The notes under the pieces: generated by a model
Seen by the model: the letters and a program-made list of their open reading frames with translations, nothing else
Database searches by the model: none
Told to the model about the DNA's origin: nothing
Shown here: positions 58,341 through 64,000 of the stretch, in pieces
How positions within the stretch are numbered: position 1 is the first letter of the stretch
Layout of the letters: each line of letters opens with the position of its first letter
Made by a program: the position numbers and the translations under genes
Source: SXOA01 sp046153945
Lineage (GTDB): Bacteria > Planctomycetota > Planctomycetia > Pirellulales > Pirellulaceae
Reading direction: 5' to 3'
DNA length: 64,000 bases
Assembly: GCA_046153945.1 (NCBI GenBank)
Contig: JBJXFF010000002.1
Location: 95,344 to 159,343 of the forward strand

Positions 58341-61300
58341 ATGACTGATTCTTCCTTCGACCCGTATCATGTTTGGCTTGGCATAGCACCCGATGAACAG
58401 CCGGCAGACCATTACCGACTGCTTGGAATCAGACGATTTGAGAGTAACCCAGACGTTATTGCCAGCGCGGCAGACCGCCAGATGGCGCACCTGAAATCCT
58501 TCCAAATCGGGGCGAGAGCGAATGACTGTCAGCGGCTCTTGAACATTGTTTCGGCCGCTGCCGCTTGCCTGCTAGACGCACAGCGAAAGGAGGCATATGA
58601 CGCCTCAATTCGGCCCGTCGCGACCGTCCCGGCAGTCTCTCGGAACAAGCCAAATCGGCCTCAAACTTATCCGGTCACCTCGATTGTGCAGATTGTCCTC
58701 GGGGGAGCCTTGGGACTCTTTGTAGCTGTGCTTACGCTCAATTATTTTTGGGGAATCGATATTCTAGGAAAAGCGAAAAAGGCAGAGCCGGTTGCTAAAG
58801 TTCAGAAGGCAGGGGAGCATCCAAGGAAAGAACCTTTGCCGCGTGAAGCTGCGTCGCCAGCACTTGTTAAGTCGAGCGAAATGGATCCCGTGAAGGTTCC
58901 CGCGAACGCGGTCAAGCAAGAGATCCGTCCTGTACAGCCAGCGAAGACCGATACTCCGCCACCGCCAAAGTCGGAAATTGTTCCAACCCCGCCAATGTCC
59001 CCGCAGACGCTGGCAACACCTCCGCCCGAGCCACCAGTCCCCTCGGGGCCACCCATTTCCATCCTGGAGAGGATACCGCCCTTGCCGCTTATGGCCGGCG
59101 GCGTCACTCCGGGAAAGTGGGAGATGGTCGATGGCAAACTGGAAGGACGCGATGGGGGCGTGATGCTACCCGTGGAGGTTCCGCAAGACTATCAGCTTGA
59201 TTTGACGGTGGAACATCTGATGAAAGATGGCTTTTTTGTCCTGGGAATCGTCGTCGCCGGTCATCAAACTGAGATTGTCGTTGATTGGGAGATCGGCGGT
59301 AGCCGCGCGACGGGCTTTCACTTGCTGGATGGACGAGCAGCCGACAACAACGAATCGAGCTATCGCGGCCCCATTTTTCAAATTGGTCGTCCTTGCCATC
59401 TTCGCTGTATCGTCCGCGGAAATTACGTTCAGTTCTTAGCGGATGGAAAAGTCATAATTCAATGGCGGGGTGATCCAGCCCGCCTCATGGTCAGTCACGA
59501 TTGGTCGGTCCCGGATCGGAAGTCTCTTTTTATCAGTTCGTCGTGGGATTTTCGAATCTCTCGCATAGAGCTGACTCCCTATTCCTCGTCACCTCCGGCC
59601 AAACGGCAGCCGAAGTTTGTTTTGGCTCCAGCCCTCCGGCTGCCGCCACCAACCGGCAAAGATCTGCAGCAGGCCCGAGCGGCAGTGCGGAAGCTATTTG
59701 CCAAGGAATTCGCCGCGATCAATACAGTGAGCGCGCGCCGGAGATTGTCGCAGACGCTTTTGGCCCGTGTGAAAGAGGATCGGGACGATATTACTGTCCG
59801 TTTTGCCCTTTTGCTGGAAGCGCAGGATCTGGCCCGCAACGCCTCAGACCCAAGCGGCGCCTGCCAGGCGATTGAAGACCAAGCGAGGACTTTTGAACTG
59901 GACGCGCTGGCATTGCAAACTGCCGTAGTCGAGGGGGTGGCCAAAGAGCATACGGTAAAATCGGCTCCGGTGGACCTTTTAGCCACTGCGTCAACGGCCT
60001 CGATCTACTTGGATAAAACACTACTTGCCGAGCGATTGGAACTGGCGGTTCACCTGGCAGCAGTCCTGAAGAGGGTCGCTGTCTTGGAGCGTTCCACCGC
60101 GCTCAAGGAATACGCAGCTCGTCGGGTCAGCGAGGTGACCCTGGCGAAACAATTGTTCGACGAGATGAGTCCGCTCCGCGGGGAAATAGGGGAGGAATCC
60201 AAGAGTGCGGCGGCTAATCTGGCGGTGGGACGCTACGAGTGCTTCGTTCGCGGGAACTGGCCGGAGGGACTGCTACTGTTATCGCGCGGCAGCGATAAGC
60301 CTCTGGCGGAGGTCGCCGCGCTGGAACTGGCGGCAGATTTTCGGCGATATCGCGCGGTGGCGGATTCCTGGTGGAAGCTCTCGGAGTCCGCAGAGGAGCC
60401 GTGGCGGACGGAGTACCGCCAGCAGGCAAAATACTGGTATGAGAAGGTGTCCGCGGAGCTTTCGGCTCTAGAACGACAAGGGAAAATCTTGAATGTGAAA
60501 GGGGTAGCCCGGAATCGCCTGGCAGCCGGTCTGCTGGGGGCATACTACCAGGGTGACAATCGAGACATCTTACGCACAACACGAATCGAAAAACGTCTCT
60601 ATTTCCCCTGGGGCTGGGGGAATGGCAGTCCCGAAGCGACGATTCCCCGCGATCATTTCTCGACGTCCTGGTCAGGCTTTATCCAGGCACCTATCCCAGG
60701 CAAATATCGGCTTCTAATCGATTCGGACGATGGCTCTTTGCTGAGCCTCGACGGCAAACCGCTGTGGGATGGGCTTAGTGGCGGAGCCGGAGAGCGAAAC
60801 GCCATTGCCGACCTCACCGGCGACCCGCAGCGGCTGGAGGTGCAATATCACGAGGGGGTAGCGACGACGCATTGCGTGCTTCGCTGGGGACTCATCGACG
60901 GGACGGGAGATCAATTGGTTGACGAGACTTTGCTCCGGCACGATCCACAGGTCGCCCGCGACATGCGGGTCAAGGAAGTTTTCGGCTACTATCCCGATTT
61001 AGTTTCTGTCCCCTCGGCACCCGACGGAGGCTTGCTGGCCATTTTTGAGGACCAGACCGAGTTTCCTACCATCCTCACGGAAGGTTCTGGAATAGGGACC
61101 ATGGAAGGCAACGACTGTTATAGCGGAAGCGTGTCGCTCCGCATCGTCGACGACCAGCGCTTTCGGTCGGGAATTCCCGATTTTCGGCAAAGGATTCGAG
61201 AGAAGCCAGGTCCCGGCGAGTATCGTTATTTAAGGCTGGCTTGGAAGAAGAAGGGAGGAAAGGCAATCGGTCTCCAAATCCTGACTCAATCCAAGCCAGG

Positions 61301-61583
61301 TGCATCTGACACCCTCTTTGAGTGGCGACGCTACCATATTGGACCGAGCCCGGATGTATTTCCCTTTGGGGGGGCATCGATCCGAATTGGAGAAGTGATT
61401 CCCGAGGAGTGGAGCGTCATCACCCGCGATCTCTTTGCCGATTATGGCGAGTTCGATTTCACGGGCATCGCGCTCGCCCCTTGCGATGGCGTGTATGGAC
61501 TTTTTGACCACATCTATCTCGCTCGCCGGCTGGAGGACTTTGATCGACTGGGAAAGGAGAGGAATAGCAAAGGAGAGGAATAG
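58341..61583 (+). CDS. J-like domain, LamG-like and PA14 membrane protein
   Basis: This 1080-residue protein starts at ATG 58341 after GGGAGG. The N-terminal about 90 residues (DPYHVWLGIAPDEQPADHYRLLGI, 24 residues with the YRLLGI core) resemble a DnaJ fold, but the HPD tripeptide is absent. A membrane helix (about 113-138) and a Pro/Lys-rich spacer follow. Next comes a concanavalin/DUF1080-like domain (about 265-440), a helical region and a PA14 carbohydrate-binding domain (about 730-880, LGAYYQGDNRDILRTTR and ending VLRWGLIDG). A final unassigned domain closes the chain. This architecture is typical of giant planctomycete proteins. The gene lies between the two arms of a 44-bp inverted repeat. 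Confidence 0.82.
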   Translation: MTDSSFDPYHVWLGIAPDEQPADHYRLLGIRRFESNPDVIASAADRQMAHLKSFQIGARANDCQRLLNIVSAAAACLLDAQRKEAYDASIRPVATVPAVSRNKPNRPQTYPVTSIVQIVLGGALGLFVAVLTLNYFWGIDILGKAKKAEPVAKVQKAGEHPRKEPLPREAASPALVKSSEMDPVKVPANAVKQEIRPVQPAKTDTPPPPKSEIVPTPPMSPQTLATPPPEPPVPSGPPISILERIPPLPLMAGGVTPGKWEMVDGKLEGRDGGVMLPVEVPQDYQLDLTVEHLMKDGFFVLGIVVAGHQTEIVVDWEIGGSRATGFHLLDGRAADNNESSYRGPIFQIGRPCHLRCIVRGNYVQFLADGKVIIQWRGDPARLMVSHDWSVPDRKSLFISSSWDFRISRIELTPYSSSPPAKRQPKFVLAPALRLPPPTGKDLQQARAAVRKLFAKEFAAINTVSARRRLSQTLLARVKEDRDDITVRFALLLEAQDLARNASDPSGACQAIEDQARTFELDALALQTAVVEGVAKEHTVKSAPVDLLATASTASIYLDKTLLAERLELAVHLAAVLKRVAVLERSTALKEYAARRVSEVTLAKQLFDEMSPLRGEIGEESKSAAANLAVGRYECFVRGNWPEGLLLLSRGSDKPLAEVAALELAADFRRYRAVADSWWKLSESAEEPWRTEYRQQAKYWYEKVSAELSALERQGKILNVKGVARNRLAAGLLGAYYQGDNRDILRTTRIEKRLYFPWGWGNGSPEATIPRDHFSTSWSGFIQAPIPGKYRLLIDSDDGSLLSLDGKPLWDGLSGGAGERNAIADLTGDPQRLEVQYHEGVATTHCVLRWGLIDGTGDQLVDETLLRHDPQVARDMRVKEVFGYYPDLVSVPSAPDGGLLAIFEDQTEFPTILTEGSGIGTMEGNDCYSGSVSLRIVDDQRFRSGIPDFRQRIREKPGPGEYRYLRLAWKKKGGKAIGLQILTQSKPGASDTLFEWRRYHIGPSPDVFPFGGASIRIGEVIPEEWSVITRDLFADYGEFDFTGIALAPCDGVYGLFDHIYLARRLEDFDRLGKERNSKGEE

Positions 61584-61658
61584 GGGCGTGATTCAAAGGG
61601 TACAGGTCCATACGCACGTTTGAACAGTCACCATAGGGGTGATTCAAACGAGATAGGA

Positions 61659-61702
61659 TGCGTCAGCGATAAGCCGGAGAAAGGTAGCGAATGAAAGAGT
61701 CG
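61659..61702 (+). repeat. Right arm of 44-bp inverted repeat
   Basis: This is the partner of 58161-58204 (three mismatches over 44 nt). On the plus strand it runs TGCGTCAGCGATAAGCC, then AAAGGTAGCGAATGAAAGAG and TCG, continuing into TACAAGG and AGACCTAGCCAG. An open frame starting at the internal ATG (61691) has no protein-like features and is rejected. Confidence 0.85.
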
Positions 61703-61785
61703 TACAAGGTAAGACCTAGCCAGTCCCCTTGGCCTCAAGGAATGCGTGGTGGCGGGCAACCGCTAACGCAAAAAGCGTCGCTCTC

Positions 61786-61805
61786 CCACGGTCTGGCGAC
61801 CGTGG
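61786..61805. repeat. Perfect 8-bp hairpin repeat
   Basis: CCACGGTC at 61786-61793 and GACCGTGG at 61798-61805 form an 8-bp stem with a TGGC loop. It belongs to the class of short GC-rich palindromes found in planctomycete intergenic DNA. It is located in the long rpsA leader or upstream region and has no T-run. Confidence 0.55.
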
Positions 61806-62120
61806 CTGCCCCTAAATCCAAGCGTGGAGACGGCGGTCGGCTGCCGCGACTGGTCTTTTGCGGGCGAGAAACTGTAAGAATCACAGTGAATCGAACACCC
61901 ACTCGCTAGCTGAGCTGGCCTGATCGCGGCTTGTCGTAACCTGGGTAAATTGCTACTCTTACCTGTTCCCACCCGACTGAACCTATGCGCCTCCGCGCTG
62001 TTGCGGCGGCCCGTTCGGGAGGGGAAACACCTCTAGCTACAGCTTGCAGGCGGCTCTTTTCGCTAGCTTCCCGCGTGGGGAAGCGCAGCCGACGGTCAAG
62101 CCCAAGGTCTTTTACTGTTT

Positions 62121-63938
62121 ATGGTTAATCGCACGCTGATCCGAGATCTGGAAAACGACCCCGATATCCAGTCGATGTTTGAGTCCGAAATTGAGGGCTT
62201 CACCGACGAGGGTATGGACCCGACCGGGGCTAATGAATCATTTGACGTGAATAAGATCGTCGAGGGGCGGATTCTCCGCGTCGCCGACGGCATGGTGATG
62301 ATCGATATCGGCTTTAAGAGCGAAGGCTCGATTTCGCTGAATGAATGGGACGAAGACGAAGAGCCGCCGCAGGTGGGGCAGCTCGTGCGCGTGCTGATTG
62401 AAGACCTCGAAGATGAACAGGCCCAGCTTGACGACAGCGGCATGGTCCGCATCAGCAAGCGGAAGGCGAAGAAGCAGGACGACTGGGAAGAGATGATGAA
62501 GCGGGTGAAGGAAGGAGACGTCGTCACCGGCGTCGCCACCCGCAAGATCAAGGGCGGTTTGCTCGTGGACATCACCGGCGTCAACGTCTTTCTGCCGGCC
62601 AGCCAGGTCGATATCCGCCGCCCGTCCGACATCGGCGATTACATCGGCCGGACCGTGCAGTGCGAAGTGCTCAAAATCGACGCGGCCCGCCGCAACATCG
62701 TCGTCTCCCGCCGCTCGCTCATTGAGAAGCAGCGCGAAACCGACCGCGAAACGCTCCTTTCCGGCCTGACTGTCGGAGACACCCGCAAGGGCGTCGTCAA
62801 GAACATCGCCGAGTTCGGCGCGTTCGTGGACCTCGGCGGCATCGACGGCCTGCTGCACATTACTGACATGAGCTGGGAACGGATCGGCCATCCGACCGAG
62901 ATGGTCGCCATCGACCAGGAATTGGAAGTCAAGGTTCTGCACATCGACCGGGAGAAGAAGAAGATTGCCCTCGGTCTCAAGCAGCTTCTGTCCAACCCGT
63001 GGGAAAACGTGGTGGACAAGTACCCGGTGGGAGCCGTGGTGAAGGGTTCCGTCGTCAACGTGATGAGCTACGGAGCCTTCGTCAAGCTCGAGGCCGGCAT
63101 CGAAGGGCTGGTGCATATCAGCGAAATGTCCTGGACCCGCCGCGTGAACCATCCCAGCGAGCTGGTGAACATCGGCGACGAAATCAGCGTCGTCATTCTC
63201 GGCGTCGACAAGGAAGGGCAACAGCTTTCCCTCGGCATGAAGCAGACTCAGGAAAATCCTTGGACCCGTGTCGCCGAGAAGTATCCGGTGGATGCCCTGG
63301 TCGAAGGGAAGGTCCGCAACCTCACCAACTACGGTGCTTTCATCGAGCTGGAAGAGGGGATCGACGGCCTGCTGCATGTCTCCGACATGTCGTGGACCCG
63401 CAAGATCAGCCATCCCAGCGAAATGCTGGAAAAGGGCCAAGCGGTGAAGTGCAAGATTCTCTCCGTCGATCAGGAACGGCGGAGGATCGCCCTCGGGCTC
63501 AAGCAGCTTGACGAAGATCCGTGGGCCGCCAACATCCCGGGCAAGTATGCTCCGGGCCAGGTGGTGACCGGCACCGTGACGAAGATCACGAACTTCGGCG
63601 TCTTTGTCGGCCTGGAAGACGGCTTGGAAGGACTCCTGCACATCTCGGAACTTGCCGACCACAAGGTCGAGAATCCCGAGGACGTGGTGAAAGTCGGGGA
63701 CAAGATCGAGGTGAAGGTCCTCCGCGTCGACATCGACGAACGGAAGATCGGCCTCTCCCGCAAGCGCGTGGAATGGAGCGAGGACGCCAATGCGGCTGCC
63801 GATGCGGCGGAAGCTGCGGCCAATCCGCCCCCGAAGGAAAAGAAGCCCCGCGGCGAACTCAAGGGTGGCCTCGGCGGCAGCGGCCCGCTGATCGCCCCGC
63901 CGACCGCGGAGAAGGAAGAAGAGAAGGCGGCGGAATAG
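62121..63938 (+). CDS. rpsA: Ribosomal protein S1
   Basis: This 605-residue protein has six S1 (OB-fold) RNA-binding domains: about 43-112, 130-200, 214-284, 300-370, 385-455 and 471-541. Each has the conserved G-x-V-x-x-x-x-x-G-x-F-V/I-D/E-L core (for example VKNIAEFGAFVDLGGIDGLLH, VVNVMSYGAFVKLEAGIEGL). An acidic N-terminus and an Ala/Pro/Glu/Lys-rich C-terminal tail follow the family layout. It binds mRNA and helps the 30S subunit start translation. The ATG at 62121 has no Shine-Dalgarno, as is common for rpsA, whose leader is often autoregulated. It ends 7 nt before the hairpin at 63946-63961. Confidence 0.97.
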   Translation: MVNRTLIRDLENDPDIQSMFESEIEGFTDEGMDPTGANESFDVNKIVEGRILRVADGMVMIDIGFKSEGSISLNEWDEDEEPPQVGQLVRVLIEDLEDEQAQLDDSGMVRISKRKAKKQDDWEEMMKRVKEGDVVTGVATRKIKGGLLVDITGVNVFLPASQVDIRRPSDIGDYIGRTVQCEVLKIDAARRNIVVSRRSLIEKQRETDRETLLSGLTVGDTRKGVVKNIAEFGAFVDLGGIDGLLHITDMSWERIGHPTEMVAIDQELEVKVLHIDREKKKIALGLKQLLSNPWENVVDKYPVGAVVKGSVVNVMSYGAFVKLEAGIEGLVHISEMSWTRRVNHPSELVNIGDEISVVILGVDKEGQQLSLGMKQTQENPWTRVAEKYPVDALVEGKVRNLTNYGAFIELEEGIDGLLHVSDMSWTRKISHPSEMLEKGQAVKCKILSVDQERRRIALGLKQLDEDPWAANIPGKYAPGQVVTGTVTKITNFGVFVGLEDGLEGLLHISELADHKVENPEDVVKVGDKIEVKVLRVDIDERKIGLSRKRVEWSEDANAAADAAEAAANPPPKEKKPRGELKGGLGGSGPLIAPPTAEKEEEKAAE

Positions 63939-63945
63939 GCGAGCG

Positions 63946-63961
63946 GGGGGCGTGAGCCCCC
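63946..63961. terminator. Hairpin after rpsA, likely terminator or REP element
   Basis: GGGGGC (63946-63951) and GCCCCC (63956-63961) form a 6-bp stem with GTGA loop just after the rpsA stop. A longer IR, CCTGATA near 63960 and TATCAGG at 63994-64000, surrounds it, but no T-run follows. It probably ends or attenuates rpsA transcription, but may be an interspersed palindrome; the sequence runs out here. Confidence 0.45.
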
Positions 63962-64000
63962 TGATAATAACCAACCCAGCGAGCGAAAAATAATATCAGG

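Larger units (their letters stand above)
61584..62120. other. rpsA upstream region with repeats and possible intron-like remnant
   Basis: This 537-nt stretch has no accepted gene. It holds a direct repeat ATAGGGG(CG)TGATTCAAA (61580-61597 and 61633-61648), the right arm of the 44-bp inverted repeat (61659-61702), a CCACGGTC-TGGC-GACCGTGG hairpin (61786-61805) and, close to rpsA, the hairpin CTTCCC-GCGTG-GGGAAG around 62070-62086. TTGTCG (61931-61936), a 17-nt spacer and TACTCT (61954-61959) are a weak candidate rpsA promoter. The 61659-61770 segment looks to me like the start of a group II intron, but I cannot verify this. Confidence 0.5.

Noticed and set aside
61691..61909. 72-codon open frame beginning at the inverted repeat arm
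   Set aside because: The residues MKESYK... come from the repeat or a possible intron remnant and the rest is unlike a real protein.
1..64000. tRNA and rRNA genes
   Set aside because: A visual search for the T-loop GTTCGAATC-type core with a matching acceptor stem found none; I cannot exclude a poorly conserved one.

Overview
The window reads as chromosomal DNA of a planctomycete, probably in the Pirellulales/Gemmatales range. This is inferred from gene content. The typical families present are a short secreted cytochrome c of the planctomycete type, a PVC-type beta-propeller dehydrogenase with a C-terminal haem domain, FGE-like and sulfatase-like proteins, VIT-VWA and squalene-cyclase-like proteins, proteins starting with an RF-hydrophobic membrane anchor, and a J-like/PA14 giant. 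GC content is moderately high, genes lie on both strands in short operons, Shine-Dalgarno sites are often weak, and intergenic spaces carry GC-rich palindromic repeats. No rRNA, tRNA, CRISPR array, transposase or phage gene was recognised.

Layout. 1-7.2 kb: a truncated membrane-anchored gene, a quinone oxidoreductase, a small cytochrome c, a flagellin-like/diguanylate cyclase operon (minus strand), then surE with an overlapping lipoprotein gene. 7.3-11.9 kb: small secreted proteins and an FGE-like/sulfatase-like pair, both lacking formylglycine chemistry. 11.9-17.8 kb: a minus-strand surface-glycan operon (GT39-type transferase, GT2 polyprenyl-phosphate transferase, methyltransferase, TPR membrane transferase). 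18-23.8 kb: a Tat-exported beta-helix protein, a fasciclin protein, a PQQ-like propeller, and a divergent zinc peptidase and ATP-grasp ligase. 23.8-26.9 kb: a MerR regulator with a clear promoter/operator, followed by a VIT-VWA gene. 26.9-29.6 kb: ECF sigma, anti-sigma and secreted beta-rich protein operon. 29.8-41 kb: hydrolases, a predicted transcription-related protein, a propeller/HEAT/cytochrome protein, a beta-lactamase-fold protein, an EF-hand/deiodinase-like fusion, MATE and EVE-domain proteins. 41-52 kb: an unlisted 47-residue membrane protein, a D-serine-dehydratase-like enzyme with a SpoIIE phosphatase, a Cys/His-rich secreted protein, an isoaspartyl peptidase, a sigma-54 activator with an FHA domain, an amidohydrolase and an FG-GAP propeller. 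52-64 kb: a formaldehyde-activating-enzyme homologue with a molybdopterin oxidoreductase, a zinc-ribbon/cyclase-fold protein, a 1.17 kb repeat-rich gene-free stretch, the J-like/PA14 protein, and rpsA.

The most interesting structures are: a 44-bp inverted repeat (41/44) bounding the J-like/PA14 gene; a 51-bp multi-palindrome repeat sitting in frame inside a glycosyltransferase gene; a perfect operator inside the promoter spacer of the apparently leaderless merR gene; the FGE-like/sulfatase-like pair without FGly residues; and the deiodinase-like domain fused to EF hands. All identifications come from reading motifs; no database search was run.
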